A DNA stretch of 23,763 nt, taken from positions 1-23,763 of IMG/VR virus record IMGVR_UViG_3300025137_000292; one strand, given 5' to 3'. The first letter of the stretch is position 1, and each line of letters begins with the position of its first letter. Shown in pieces: positions 1 through 8,632 of the stretch. The notes under the pieces were generated by a model, which was not told the origin of the DNA, did not search any database, and saw nothing but the letters and a program-made list of their open reading frames with translations. The stretch comes from a virus. Position numbers and translations under genes: made by a program.

Positions 1-121
1 TGATTTTGTATCTAATGGGTTTAAATTGAGAAGAAGTGGTGATGTATATAATGGTTCTGGACATGACTACATCTACATGGCATTTGCTGAGATGCCTTTT
101 AAATACGCGAATGCAAGATAG
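1..121 (+). CDS. Phage tail fibre protein, C-terminal end (5' partial)
   Basis: Only the last 39 codons are in the window, read from base 2 to the TAG at 119-121; the start lies to the left. The end reads HDYIYMAFAEMPFKYANAR. This closing motif (YIYMAFAE.PFKY.NAR) is one I know from the C-terminus of marine phage fibre and adhesin proteins with a lectin-like or DUF7483-type domain that shows content to a receptor. The next gene starts 10 bases later, so it belongs to the same late structural operon. The family call rests on the closing motif alone. Confidence 0.7.
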   Translation, partial: DFVSNGFKLRRSGDVYNGSGHDYIYMAFAEMPFKYANAR

Positions 122-131
122 GAGATAAACA

Positions 132-617
132 ATGCCTTGGAAATTAGGTACAAAAACAATTAATCCGGGAAGAAGTTGGACTGATGCTAATGGCAATCAA
201 TATCCTACGAACTGGTTAGCTCTTACCACAGATGCAGAAAAGAAGGCTGTAGGTCTTACATGGGAAGCTGATCCTACACCTTATAATAGCACGTTCTATT
301 CGTCAGCTAGTACTCCTAGAGATTTAGCCGAGTTAAAAACAGAGTGGACAGCTAACACAAAGAATACAGCGGGGTTATTATTATTGCCTACAGATTGGTA
401 TGTAGTACGCAAGGCAGAGGATAGCACAACCGCTATCCCAACAAATGTAGCAACTTATCGTGCGGCTGTTAGAACAGCTTCAGGTACGATAGAAACAGCA
501 ATTACCAATGCGGCTGACCACGCTGCTTTTATGGCACTATGGAATGTTCCTGTAGATAGTGATGGCAATCCTACTGGTAACGCACCAATACATAACTGGC
601 CTGATCCATTGGATTAA
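132..617 (+). CDS. Tail fibre assembly chaperone-like protein
   Basis: 161 residues, with Shine-Dalgarno AGGAGA eight bases before the ATG. The N-terminus (MPWKLGTKTINPGRSWTD) has no motif I can name. Residues about 80-120 carry LLLLPTDWYVVRKAED followed by a YRAAVR helix. This resembles the 'LL..SDWTQLPD......W..YRQALR' pattern of phage tail fibre assembly proteins, which help fibres fold and trimerise. Its place directly between a fibre end and the next fibre-like gene fits that role. The match is to a short pattern only, so it could instead be a structural adaptor. No signal peptide or membrane segment is visible. Confidence 0.5.
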   Translation: MPWKLGTKTINPGRSWTDANGNQYPTNWLALTTDAEKKAVGLTWEADPTPYNSTFYSSASTPRDLAELKTEWTANTKNTAGLLLLPTDWYVVRKAEDSTTAIPTNVATYRAAVRTASGTIETAITNAADHAAFMALWNVPVDSDGNPTGNAPIHNWPDPLD

Positions 618-621
618 TTAG

Positions 622-1785
622 ATGTTTTCAACCCTAGCCTTTTCTGAAGGCCCTTTTTGTGATACAGGGTTTGAGAGTCAAGACACTGCTTTTAGTGTCT
701 CAAAAGTCACGGGTACATCTGCTCTTGGCACTAATACAGATGTAATAGGTACATCTGTATTAACTTTGTCTACTGTTTCTGGAACAGGAGCAGTTGGTTC
801 ACCTACTTTTGAATGTAGTGCTAATGTCTCTGTTACAAGTCAAGGCATAACTTCTACTCTAGGAAGTGTTGAAGTTGTTGGAGACGCTGTATCAGGTGTA
901 AGCGGTCAAGCCACAACAACTGGTTTAGGAGAAGAATCTGTTGTTGGTACAGCAAATTTATCTGTATCAGGTGTAAGTGCCACAACTTCAGTAGGCTCCG
1001 TAATTATAGAATCAGGATATTCTGTATCAGGTGTAAGTGCTACAGGAAGTATTAATGACGCCAGTGTAATAGGAAATGCAGTTTTTGCAGTTAGTGGTAT
1101 TAGTGGCACAGGAACATTAGGATCCAACACTGTTGTCTCTGGTTCATCCGCTGTTTCTGTTTCTGGTAACACTACAACAGGTAGCATTGGTAACACTACT
1201 GAAACAGGGTTCGCCTTTTTTGCCGTTACAGGAGTAAACGGCACATCTGAAATAGGTGCAGTTACAGCACTTGCGGATGCAACCGTATCACCCTCTGGTG
1301 TAGCTGGAACCACGGCTCTTGGAGATGTGTCTGTTTTACTTTCTATAACAATTAATCCTGCTGGAGTTTCTGCTGCCTCTGCTTTAAATGATGTAACTTT
1401 AATAGGATCCTCTTTGTTCTCACCAACAGGGGTTGAAGCAACTTCCTCTTTAGGGTCAGTTACTATCGATTTAAGACAAATTGTAGCTGTTACAGGCGTA
1501 GAGGCTTCTTCTGGTGTTGGCAATGTTGTAATAGGTTCTGCCGCCATAGCTGCTGTTACAGGATTGTCAATTCAAGCAAATGTTGGTATTGTAGCAATAT
1601 GGGGAGACATTATTCCCGACCAGACCCCAAATTGGTTAGAAATAAATGTTTCTCAGTCTCCGTCTTGGAGTGCTGTATCTGCTTCTCAGTCTCCAAGTTG
1701 GTCAAATACAACTGTAAGTCAAAGTCCTTCTTGGAGTGAAGAAGAGCCGTCACAGAACCCTAACTGGACAGAGGAAGCCGCATAA
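622..1785 (+). CDS. Repeat-built tail fibre/adhesin protein
   Basis: 387 residues. After a 23-residue head (MFSTLAFSEGPFCD...), residues 24-331 are about fourteen copies of a ~22-23-residue beta-rich unit of the form VSGVSATTS.GSVxVxGxA. They are poor in charged residues and rich in Ser, Thr, Gly and Val, as in extended fibre shafts. Residues 332-387 are different: five tryptophan repeats about 10-13 residues apart (TPNW, QSPSW, QSPSW, QSPSW, QNPNW), ending in an acidic tail. The start has no clear Shine-Dalgarno sequence and lies four bases after the previous stop, so translation is probably coupled. The stop overlaps the next start (TAATG). Role as a fibre is inferred from composition and neighbours; the exact function is unknown. 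Confidence 0.65.
   Translation: MFSTLAFSEGPFCDTGFESQDTAFSVSKVTGTSALGTNTDVIGTSVLTLSTVSGTGAVGSPTFECSANVSVTSQGITSTLGSVEVVGDAVSGVSGQATTTGLGEESVVGTANLSVSGVSATTSVGSVIIESGYSVSGVSATGSINDASVIGNAVFAVSGISGTGTLGSNTVVSGSSAVSVSGNTTTGSIGNTTETGFAFFAVTGVNGTSEIGAVTALADATVSPSGVAGTTALGDVSVLLSITINPAGVSAASALNDVTLIGSSLFSPTGVEATSSLGSVTIDLRQIVAVTGVEASSGVGNVVIGSAAIAAVTGLSIQANVGIVAIWGDIIPDQTPNWLEINVSQSPSWSAVSASQSPSWSNTTVSQSPSWSEEEPSQNPNWTEEAA
691..1614 (+). repeat. About fourteen ~23-residue protein repeats (VSGVSATTS.G type)
   Basis: These are coding tandem repeats of about 66-69 bases inside the 387-residue fibre protein. Each unit begins with a (S/A)V(S/T)GV motif, then a Thr/Ser-rich stretch, a Gly at about position 11 and a short hydrophobic strand. 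Units have diverged at the DNA level, but bases such as tctgtatcaggtgtaagtg recur nearly unchanged (at 961 and 1021), so some duplications look recent. The same unit type recurs in the next-but-one gene at about 3115-3300 and at 3352-3430. Confidence 0.75.
1624..1776 (+). repeat. Five W-repeats (QSPSW) at the fibre C-terminus
   Basis: The protein carries TPNW, SQSPSW, SQSPSW, SQSPSW and SQNPNW at 10-13-residue spacing, separated by Ser/Val/Glu linkers. At the DNA level the tctcagtctcc core recurs. Regular Trp-Pro repeats at a fibre end suggest a binding or attachment segment, which is inference. Confidence 0.7.
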
Positions 1786-2816
1786 TGGCAAGTACATATA
1801 CAACAAATAGCGGCATAGAAAAGCCAGCCACAGGTGAACAAGCGGGTACTTGGGGTGCTACCACAAACACAAACTTTGATATTATAGACCGTTCTTTAAA
1901 TGGCGTTGGTACCATAAGCTTATCAGGAACAACACATACTTTGTCTACGACTGACGGCACTTTGTCTGACGGTATGTTTAGAGTTTTAAACATACTTGGT
2001 AGCCCTAGCGGGACTAATACAATAACAATATCCCCAAATACCGCAGATAAACTATATTTTGTATATAATGGTTCTGGTCAAACTGTTATTTTTTCACAAG
2101 GGGTGGGCTCTAATGTAAGCGTCCCTAATGGTGCCTCTAAGATAATTTATGCAGATGGAGCAGGGGCTGGTGCAGCCGTTGTTGATTTTACAAACCTATT
2201 ATCAATAGGTTTATCTGGAACAGCCGTAACTTCTACTGCCGCAGAGTTAAATATACTAGATGGTGTTACTTCGTCTACAGCAGAGTTAAACATATTAGAT
2301 GGTGTAACATCCACAGCAGCCGAACTTAATTATGTTGATACCACCGCAGGAACGGTTGCCGCCTCTAAAGCAGTTGTTGTAGATAGCAATAAAGATACTA
2401 GCGGTATACGCAACTTAACAATTACAGGAACCCTTAATAGTCAAACGCCTGCTCTATTAGCAACAGCGCAAGAGTTTACTAAAACGCAGAATTTTAATGA
2501 AACCACTTTAACAGATGCAAGCACAATATCTTGGGACGTTAGTTCTAATCAAGTTGCAAAAGTTACATTAGCTAATAACAGAACACTGGGACAAGCTACT
2601 AATCAAGTGGCAGGGGCTGTTTATGTTTTAACTATTATACAAGATGGAACGGGTGGTCGTACTTTAAATTACGATAGTGTGTACAAATTTAATGGCAGTA
2701 TACCCACAGTAAATGCTACGGCTAACAATAGAAGTATATTAGTATTTTTAAGCGATGGCACAAATATGTATGAAATTGGTCGTTCTTTAAATCCTAGCAC
2801 CGCAGGAACACAGTAA
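1785..2816 (+). CDS. Tail fibre protein (TAAELNILDGV repeat type)
   Basis: 343 residues. The start (MASTYTTNSGIEKPATGEQAG, then TWGATTNTNFDIID) is the usual opening of marine phage fibres. A region at about residues 148-186 has three copies of the TAAELNILDGVTS motif, a repeat common in phage fibres where it forms a triple-helical shaft. The C-terminal third (LANNRTLGQATNQVAGAVYVLTI to the end) resembles the beta-structured region in phage fibres that carries the 'G....L.I.QDGTGGRTL' pattern. The start overlaps the previous stop (TAATG), with GAGGAAG upstream. Receptor-binding or shaft role is inferred from family knowledge and position. Confidence 0.8.
   Translation: MASTYTTNSGIEKPATGEQAGTWGATTNTNFDIIDRSLNGVGTISLSGTTHTLSTTDGTLSDGMFRVLNILGSPSGTNTITISPNTADKLYFVYNGSGQTVIFSQGVGSNVSVPNGASKIIYADGAGAGAAVVDFTNLLSIGLSGTAVTSTAAELNILDGVTSSTAELNILDGVTSTAAELNYVDTTAGTVAASKAVVVDSNKDTSGIRNLTITGTLNSQTPALLATAQEFTKTQNFNETTLTDASTISWDVSSNQVAKVTLANNRTLGQATNQVAGAVYVLTIIQDGTGGRTLNYDSVYKFNGSIPTVNATANNRSILVFLSDGTNMYEIGRSLNPSTAGTQ
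2228..2340 (+). repeat. Three TAAELNILDGVTS repeats
   Basis: Three in-frame copies of a ~36-base unit encode STAAELNILDGVT, STAELNILDGVT and STAAELNYVDT. This repeat is well known in phage fibres and T4-like proteins. Its DNA copies differ mainly at third codon positions. Confidence 0.85.
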
Positions 2817-2818
2817 AT

Positions 2819-3349
2819 ATGCCTTTAACTAAACTACAGTTTAGACCTGGAATAAATAAAGAGATAACTTCTTATTCTAACGAAGGGGGTTGGGTTGATG
2901 GCGACAAAATTAGGTTTAGGTTTGGTTTTCCAGAGAAAATAGGGGGTTGGGATAAATACACTACCAGCACTTATCTTGGAACCCCAAGATCGTTACACGC
3001 TTGGGTCACTCTAGCTGGAGACAGGTATCTAGCCGTTGGCACAAGCCAAAAATATTATATTGAGTCGGGGGGATCTTTTAACGATATAACACCTGTTAGA
3101 CTCACGGTCCGACAGCCGTTTGGTGTTACTGGAGTAGCTTCAACTACTGGAATAGGAACAGCAACAATATTTCTTCCAGTGAGCGTAACTACCGAAACAA
3201 CAGGTGTTTCAGCGACTACTTCTCTAGGACTCGTTTCAGTTTCATTTGGAACAGGAGCCCCATTATTTGGCACTGGTTTTGTTGGAGATGTTAGTTTTGG
3301 AGGGGACGTCATCACACAAGAAAATCCAGTTGTTCCAGTAGGAGATTAA
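2819..3349 (+). CDS. Tail accessory (P22 gp10-like stabilisation) protein, N-terminal part
   Basis: 176 residues. Residues 1-95 (MPLTKLQFRPGINKEITSYSNE, then GGWVDGDKIRFRFGFPEKIGGW) are the conserved N-terminus of a large marine podophage protein that resembles the P22 gp10 tail accessory factor, which plugs the portal. In relatives, as I recall them, this continues without a break into the domain encoded by the next gene. Here, after 'NDITPVRLT', the sequence changes to about three VTGVASTT-type repeats like those of the 387-residue fibre, and ends with TAA. The next gene continues two bases later in another frame. It is therefore one half of a split gene, not a random fragment, because the second half has its own Shine-Dalgarno sequence. 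Confidence is high for the family and moderate for function. Confidence 0.7.
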   Translation: MPLTKLQFRPGINKEITSYSNEGGWVDGDKIRFRFGFPEKIGGWDKYTTSTYLGTPRSLHAWVTLAGDRYLAVGTSQKYYIESGGSFNDITPVRLTVRQPFGVTGVASTTGIGTATIFLPVSVTTETTGVSATTSLGLVSVSFGTGAPLFGTGFVGDVSFGGDVITQENPVVPVGD

Positions 3350-3351
3350 AT

Positions 3352-4986
3352 ATGGCTGACATATCTTTTTCCGTAACAGGATCCTCTGGTACAAGTGGTT
3401 TAGGGACTGTTGTAGCGTCGCAAACTTCTGTAACAGGTTTAATATCTTTTGCTACCACCTCTACTAGCACTACTGTAACAGTATCTCATGCATCACACGG
3501 AGCCGTTACAGGAAGTAGTGTTATCTTTTCAAACGTAACCTTTGGGTCAAGCTCCTCATATGATTCTTTAGTAACTCTTTTAACAGGAGAGTTTGTTATA
3601 ACAGTTCTTGGAATAAATGATTACACAGTTACACTTTCTTCCAATGCGGGGTTTGATTTGGTGGCTTCTGGAACAAGCGATGCAGACTATCTACTTAACA
3701 AGGGTAGTGTCTCTCAATTACTTGGAACAGGTTGGGGTGCGGATACTTGGGGCGCAGGAGGTTGGGGTCTAGCCGCTAGTGATGCCATTACGCTTGATGA
3801 GGGTCTAAGAATTTGGAAACAGGATAACTTTGGAGAAGATTTAATCTTACTTCCTAAAAATGGGCAATTGTATTACTGGGATAAAACTACTGGTTTAACC
3901 GACAGAGCTTTTCCTTTTTTAAGTAGAACGCCTGATGCGCCCACTGCAAACAGAAATGTCTTAGTATCAGATAGAGATAGACACGTTATAGTATTTGGCA
4001 CAACGCCTATTGGTAGCACTACTTTAGACCCACTTTTAATTCGTTTTAGTAGTCAGGAAGACCCCTTCGATTGGTTCCCTACATCAACAAATACCGCAGG
4101 AGATTTAAGAGTTGGATCTGGTTCCGAAATTGTAGCAGCTATTGAAACAAGGCGAGAAATTATAGTTATAACAGATACCAGTGTGCATTCTTTGCAGTTT
4201 ATTGGCGCACCTTTTACCTTTGGTATTTCTCAGGTTTCTGGAAACATTACAATAAGAAACACTAATGCTGCCATAGCAAACAATGATACAGTTTTTTGGA
4301 TGGGCGTGGATCGTTTTTACTTATACGATGGGCGCGTTCAACCCATACCTTGCACAGTGAAAGACTATGTGTTTGAGGATTTTGATAGCACCAACAGTGA
4401 AAAGGTTGTTGCTGGTCTAAATACTTCTTATGGAGAGGTTATTTGGTTTTACCCGTCTGCTTCAGGAAATACTGGAGAAAACGACAGATATGTAATTTAT
4501 AACTACGAGGAAAAAGTTTGGTATTATGGCAACTTAGCTAGGTCTGCTTGGTTAGACAGAGGTATATATGAATATCCTTTTGCCGCTACAAATGAATCTG
4601 ACTCTGTTTCAGCCTCCACCTTATATAGGCATGAGGTTGGTAATAACGCAGACGACTTAGCTTTGACCGCATTCATTGATTCTAGCCCTATAGACATAGC
4701 AGATGGAGAACAGTTTGCTTTAATCCGTAGATTTATTCCTGATATTGATTTTTCAAGCTCTACTACGGGTGCAACAAAAGAAGCTACTTATACGTTAAAA
4801 GGACAAAGATATCCCGGAACAGGGTTTACAACAAATGATGCTTTTACCGTTAGTAGCACCACTGAACAAAAAAACTCTCGTGTTAGAGGTCGCTCTTTTG
4901 GTATTAAAGTTCAAAGTAGTGGTTCTGGCGTTGCTTGGAGACTAGGCTCGAATCGTGTAGATGTTAAAACAGATGGCAGAAGATGA
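3352..4986 (+). CDS. Tail accessory (P22 gp10-like) protein, C-terminal part
   Basis: 544 residues. Residues 1-25 are one repeat unit (FSVTGSSGTSGLGTVVAS). Residues about 30-125 look like an inserted beta domain (TTVTVSHASHGAVTG). From residue 127 (TGWGADTWGAGGWG) onward is the main body of the marine podophage tail accessory protein: RIWKQDNFGEDLILLPKNG, DRHVIVFG, RREIIVITDTSVHSLQFIG, then VFWMGVDRFYLYDGRVQ. This body is predicted to be a beta-propeller-like fold. TAGGAGAT lies 7 bases before the ATG, so this half is translated in its own right. The stop overlaps the next start (ATGA). Together with the preceding gene it probably makes one functional tail factor from two chains; that is inference. 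Confidence 0.75.
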   Translation: MADISFSVTGSSGTSGLGTVVASQTSVTGLISFATTSTSTTVTVSHASHGAVTGSSVIFSNVTFGSSSSYDSLVTLLTGEFVITVLGINDYTVTLSSNAGFDLVASGTSDADYLLNKGSVSQLLGTGWGADTWGAGGWGLAASDAITLDEGLRIWKQDNFGEDLILLPKNGQLYYWDKTTGLTDRAFPFLSRTPDAPTANRNVLVSDRDRHVIVFGTTPIGSTTLDPLLIRFSSQEDPFDWFPTSTNTAGDLRVGSGSEIVAAIETRREIIVITDTSVHSLQFIGAPFTFGISQVSGNITIRNTNAAIANNDTVFWMGVDRFYLYDGRVQPIPCTVKDYVFEDFDSTNSEKVVAGLNTSYGEVIWFYPSASGNTGENDRYVIYNYEEKVWYYGNLARSAWLDRGIYEYPFAATNESDSVSASTLYRHEVGNNADDLALTAFIDSSPIDIADGEQFALIRRFIPDIDFSSSTTGATKEATYTLKGQRYPGTGFTTNDAFTVSSTTEQKNSRVRGRSFGIKVQSSGSGVAWRLGSNRVDVKTDGRR

Positions 4987-5210
4987 GTAGAGAATTAGTA
5001 CCACCACAGTTTTCTGTACCGCCCGAAGAGTATGATAGAACGTATTTTGATGATATGGTTCGCAGTTTGTCTCAACTTGTGATACAACTAAATAACCCAG
5101 GTGAGTTAAGGGGTACTAAAATAACTCTCACTGACTTACCTATATCTCCTTCTGGACTTGAAACAGGAGCATTGTATAATGATAACGGAACTATTAAGGT
5201 AGTGACATGA
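4983..5210 (+). CDS. Small conserved virion-associated protein
   Basis: 75 residues, starting inside the previous stop (ATGA) and ending in the next start (ATGA). The pattern PPEEYDRTYFDDMVRSL, then LNNPGELRGTKITLTDLP, then GLETGALYNDNGTIKVV is one I associate with a short protein between tail and ejection genes in marine podophages. No membrane segment or enzymatic motif is present. A structural or assembly role is suggested only by tight coupling on both sides. Confidence 0.6.
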   Translation: MSRELVPPQFSVPPEEYDRTYFDDMVRSLSQLVIQLNNPGELRGTKITLTDLPISPSGLETGALYNDNGTIKVVT

Positions 5211-5965
5211 ATTTAGGTGATTTAGTAAAAACAATAGCTCCAGTTGTTGCGGGAGCGTATCTAGGCCCTGTAGGTGGTGCTGTTGCTTCTGGTTTAGGAG
5301 CAGTTGCTACTGGCGGAAAACCAAAAGATGCTCTAAGATATGCATTGCTTTCTGGTCTTGGTGGAGTAGGGGCGCAAAAGTTTTTTCCTGCATCAGATCC
5401 TGCAACGCAAGCCGTAACAACCGCAGGGTCTTTGATGCGTCAAGGAGCAGACCCCACAATGGCAAATGTTGCCGCTAAAATGGCAAATCAAACAGCAAGA
5501 CAAGCTGTAGCGGCTCCAGAAGCAAAAACAATTTCAGGAGAACTTCTTTCTTCATTGGGTTTTGCTGGTACAGAAGATGATCCTAATTTATTATTTAAAG
5601 TTTTAAACACAGACTTAGGGCAAGGAATTGGTGCTGGATTATTGGCTCAATTGCTATCTGGTTTAGGGGAAGAAGAAGACACAAGGTCAGAATTTGAAAA
5701 AAGACCTTTTGGTGCTGGTGGACCAGGTGGACAACTTGGCGGTATAAATTATATGGAAGATGGTGGAGATACATACTTTCCCAGACGCAATGGCGGTATA
5801 AGCCCTAGCGAGGGCTCTGGTACGAAAGATGATGTACCAGCTATGCTGATGGCTGGTGAGTTTGTTATGACCCGTGATGCTGTTGAGGGCGCAGGAGATG
5901 GGGATATTAATCAAGGCATCAATCGCATGTATAATATGATGGATAAATTTGAGAGGATGGCATAA
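5207..5965 (+). CDS. Internal virion protein with glycine-rich membrane-active N-terminus
   Basis: 252 residues. Residues 10-35 (VAGAYLGPVGGAVASGLGAV) are a glycine-zipper hydrophobic segment of the kind found in proteins that insert into membranes. The middle is Ala/Gln-rich. The C-terminus carries GTKDDVPAMLMAGEFVMTRD, a motif shared by internal or tape-measure-like proteins of many marine phages, then a Met-rich helix. The start overlaps the previous stop (ATGA), with AAGGT upstream. Position just before three larger proteins fits a DNA-ejection set. The C-terminal motif is recognised; the ejection role is inferred. Confidence 0.65.
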   Translation: MNLGDLVKTIAPVVAGAYLGPVGGAVASGLGAVATGGKPKDALRYALLSGLGGVGAQKFFPASDPATQAVTTAGSLMRQGADPTMANVAAKMANQTARQAVAAPEAKTISGELLSSLGFAGTEDDPNLLFKVLNTDLGQGIGAGLLAQLLSGLGEEEDTRSEFEKRPFGAGGPGGQLGGINYMEDGGDTYFPRRNGGISPSEGSGTKDDVPAMLMAGEFVMTRDAVEGAGDGDINQGINRMYNMMDKFERMA

Positions 5966-6852
5966 TGGCAATCACTACCGAAGCCCAGAGACTCGCGCCT
6001 TTCTTAGAAGGTCTTGAAAAAAGAATACTGCAAACTGCTTTTGGTACGTTTGATGGTTCTACGCAAACAGATCCTGGTTTATTAGACCAGCCACTTCAGC
6101 TTCCTGAGTATCAAATAGCAGGGCTTGACCCGTTACAAAATGCTGCTATGCAGCAAGCGCAAGCGCAGTTTGGTGCTTTTCAACCATACTTACAAGCTGG
6201 CGCTGAAGGAACACAATTAGGAATTGGCGCGGCACTTTCGGGATTAGGATTTTTAAGACCCGATGCTGCCCAGCAATTTATGAACCCTTATCAATCCAAT
6301 GTTATTGACGAAATAAATAGACAAGCGGCAATTGGACAGCAAGGAATAGCTCAGAAGGCTATTACTTCTGGCGCATTTGGGGGAAGCAGGGAAGGTATTC
6401 AAAGAGCAGAGGCAGAAGGACGTAGACTTGCTACTGTTGGAGAAGCTCAAAGAAAAGGTTATCAAGACGCTGTAGCCGCCGCACAGAGAGCCGCACAGTT
6501 ATCTGGTGGTTTAGGTCAGGCAATAGGCCAGCAAGCTTCTACATTAGGCGATATAGGCAGATTACAATCTGAATTAGGTAGAGCAGACATACAGTCTCTT
6601 ACTTCTTTAGGAAGCGCAAGACAGGCTCAGTCACAAGCAGAACTCGATGCACAGAGACAAAACTTAATGCAACAGTATCAAGATCCGTTTACAAGGCTAC
6701 AGCTTGGAAGTCAGTTGTTAAAAGGAACGCCTAGCGGAAGTCTTTCTTCAACATTCCAATCGGTGACTCAACCTCAAGCGAATCCATTCTTGCAAGGTCT
6801 TGGATTTGCTACTTATGGTCAGTCACAATTTGGTGGCCCTACAGCAGCATAA
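5965..6852 (+). CDS. Internal virion/ejection protein, glutamine-rich helical
   Basis: 295 residues, almost free of Cys, rich in Gln, Ala and Gly. The N-terminal half has PEYQIAGLDPLQNAAMQQAQ and FMNPYQSNVIDEINRQA; the centre (SGAFGGSREGIQRAEAEGRR) is a recurrent block in marine podophage internal proteins. Residues 150-235 are heptad-like and probably coiled coil. The start overlaps the previous stop (TAATG), with GAGGATG upstream. By analogy with P22 gp7/gp20 or T7 gp14/gp15 it probably enters the host envelope during DNA delivery; the analogy rests on position and composition. Confidence 0.6.
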   Translation: MAITTEAQRLAPFLEGLEKRILQTAFGTFDGSTQTDPGLLDQPLQLPEYQIAGLDPLQNAAMQQAQAQFGAFQPYLQAGAEGTQLGIGAALSGLGFLRPDAAQQFMNPYQSNVIDEINRQAAIGQQGIAQKAITSGAFGGSREGIQRAEAEGRRLATVGEAQRKGYQDAVAAAQRAAQLSGGLGQAIGQQASTLGDIGRLQSELGRADIQSLTSLGSARQAQSQAELDAQRQNLMQQYQDPFTRLQLGSQLLKGTPSGSLSSTFQSVTQPQANPFLQGLGFATYGQSQFGGPTAA

Positions 6853-6861
6853 GGATAAGTC

Positions 6862-8631
6862 ATGGCAGATATACTTGATATTTTAAAATCTGGAATAGGT
6901 GCTGTACCAAAAGCGTTATCATTAGACTTGTCAGACAAATCAGCTATAGCGGATTTATATGCAGCTCAACCAGATGATAGTAGATTTTACAGAGGATTTA
7001 AACAAGGTGCTGAATCTTTGTTGGGAATGCCTTCAACAATTCTAGATTTAAATGATTTAGCTGCTCAAGGAATAAGGCAAGGAACAAGGCAAGCTACCGA
7101 TTTTTTATTTGGAGAAACTCCTTACACAGAGGAATCTGGAACAGGGTTGGGAAGTTTTATTACTCCAGACGGTGAAACTCGTTTAACTGATGTGGATAGA
7201 AATCCTTTAAGAGGTATTAATTTTGGTGACATGGGCATAGGTTTTGAAGATGTGCCTGATAATGTTACTGAACAATTAAATCAATTATCAGATGGTTTAA
7301 AAGAACAATCAGAGTCTACTACAACGCAAACAGGTGCATCAAAAAAACAAGACCAAGGAATTGCACCTGATGTAGCTCTTGATAATGTTAGCAGAGGTGA
7401 TGTGCCTGATGCTCCTCAAGAAGAGCAATTAAGCCCTTTAGAAAAAGCTTTTGAAGATGCAATGTCTGAATATGAAAATATTAATGCAGGAGAAGAAACT
7501 CCAAGAAAAACTCTTGCAGAATATAAAAAAGATTTTGCAGATGCTACGGGTGTAGATGTTTCTGGAAAAGTTGATAAGAGTGCAGCATTGCAAGCATTCG
7601 GTCTTGCGTTGATGCAGAATCAAGCTGGTAAAGGTTTTAATGTCAGTAAGTTACTAACAAGTCTTGGTGAAGCTGGTGAGAAAGCCTCTCCAAAACTTGA
7701 AAAAGCCAGAGAAAGAGCAAGAACAGCACAATTGGCTGCTGGTAAATATGGTCTTGAGCAAGTTGCCGCAGATGATGCTACTGAAACTGCAACTAGAGTA
7801 GCTCAGAAAAAAGCTCTTAATGATCTTAATGTTACTAATCTTGATAATAAGTCAAAAGCCATTATAAAACAGGCTGAATTAGACAATAATATGGCGATAG
7901 CTAGATTAGACAACAGAACAAAATTAAGAGAAGCTTCAATAGCGGCAAACGAAGCCCCAGATATATATACAGATAAAACTGAACAACAAGCTTTATTTCC
8001 AGATGCGCCAGATGCTTTTCAAGTTAGCGCCTATATCGCAGATGGAAATCAATTAGCTAAAGCTAGAGCATCAGGTGGTGAGGTTCCCGTTCAATTAACT
8101 CCAGCAAGCTATAAAGCTGTTATTCAAAATTTAAAACAGGAAGAATCAGCTATTAATAAAAGGGCTGAAGAATTTAAAAAATTTGAACAAGATGTTAGTA
8201 AGGGAATTACAGTTCAAGATCAAATATCAGCTAGTTTAAAAAGTTTTGGTCGTAATTTTGGTATTGGTCTTGGAGACAAGACTGCCCCAGTTGAGCAAGC
8301 AAAATTCTTTTTAGACAGAATCCAGACACAATTTGCACCTCAAATATTGCAAGAGGCTGGAAAAACAATATCAGATGCAGATAGAGAAAGAGTTAAGCGT
8401 GTAGCTGGTCAGATTGATTTATTAATAGCAGATGAATCTCAAGTTTTAGCAAAAGTGAGAGAAATTTATAAGCTAGTAGTTGATGCTGAAAGAACTAATT
8501 TAGATACAGCATACGGGACTCTTGACGAGATGGGTTATCCCTCTGGTCGTCCAACACAAGATATTGATGAAGAACTGGATGAAGATGCTGAAGCAGAACT
8601 AGCTCAATTACGAATTGATCAAGGGGGCTAA
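6862..8631 (+). CDS. Large internal virion protein
   Basis: 589 residues, with AAGGA five to six bases before the ATG. Residues 1-95 include SRFYRGFKQGAESLLGMPST and RQGTRQATDFLFGETPY. A Ser/Thr/Gln/Asp-rich linker spans about 140-195. Residues about 243-290 (ALQAFGLALMQNQAGKGFNV, then LLTSLGEAGEKASPKLEKAR) match a block I know from internal proteins of marine podophages, and are followed by long charged helices (about 295-360). No catalytic motif is visible. Operon position between two other internal proteins supports an ejection-complex role. The exact biochemical role is unknown. Confidence 0.6.
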   Translation: MADILDILKSGIGAVPKALSLDLSDKSAIADLYAAQPDDSRFYRGFKQGAESLLGMPSTILDLNDLAAQGIRQGTRQATDFLFGETPYTEESGTGLGSFITPDGETRLTDVDRNPLRGINFGDMGIGFEDVPDNVTEQLNQLSDGLKEQSESTTTQTGASKKQDQGIAPDVALDNVSRGDVPDAPQEEQLSPLEKAFEDAMSEYENINAGEETPRKTLAEYKKDFADATGVDVSGKVDKSAALQAFGLALMQNQAGKGFNVSKLLTSLGEAGEKASPKLEKARERARTAQLAAGKYGLEQVAADDATETATRVAQKKALNDLNVTNLDNKSKAIIKQAELDNNMAIARLDNRTKLREASIAANEAPDIYTDKTEQQALFPDAPDAFQVSAYIADGNQLAKARASGGEVPVQLTPASYKAVIQNLKQEESAINKRAEEFKKFEQDVSKGITVQDQISASLKSFGRNFGIGLGDKTAPVEQAKFFLDRIQTQFAPQILQEAGKTISDADRERVKRVAGQIDLLIADESQVLAKVREIYKLVVDAERTNLDTAYGTLDEMGYPSGRPTQDIDEELDEDAEAELAQLRIDQGG

Positions 8632-8632
8632 T

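Noticed and set aside
906-1547. 213-codon open frame on the minus strand across the fibre repeats
   Set aside because: It mirrors the repeats of the plus-strand gene, is Thr/Pro/Val-rich without family motifs, and is a by-product of a low-stop repeat sequence.
3295-3349. Programmed -1 frameshift joining the two halves of the tail accessory gene
   Set aside because: No slippery heptamer is in phase in the overlap window, the second frame there encodes sequence unlike either half, and the second half has its own ribosome site TAGGAGAT.
8615-8632. TTG start six codons earlier for the largest internal protein
   Set aside because: AAGGGGG is ideally placed for the ATG at 8633 and would lie inside the frame if TTG were used.
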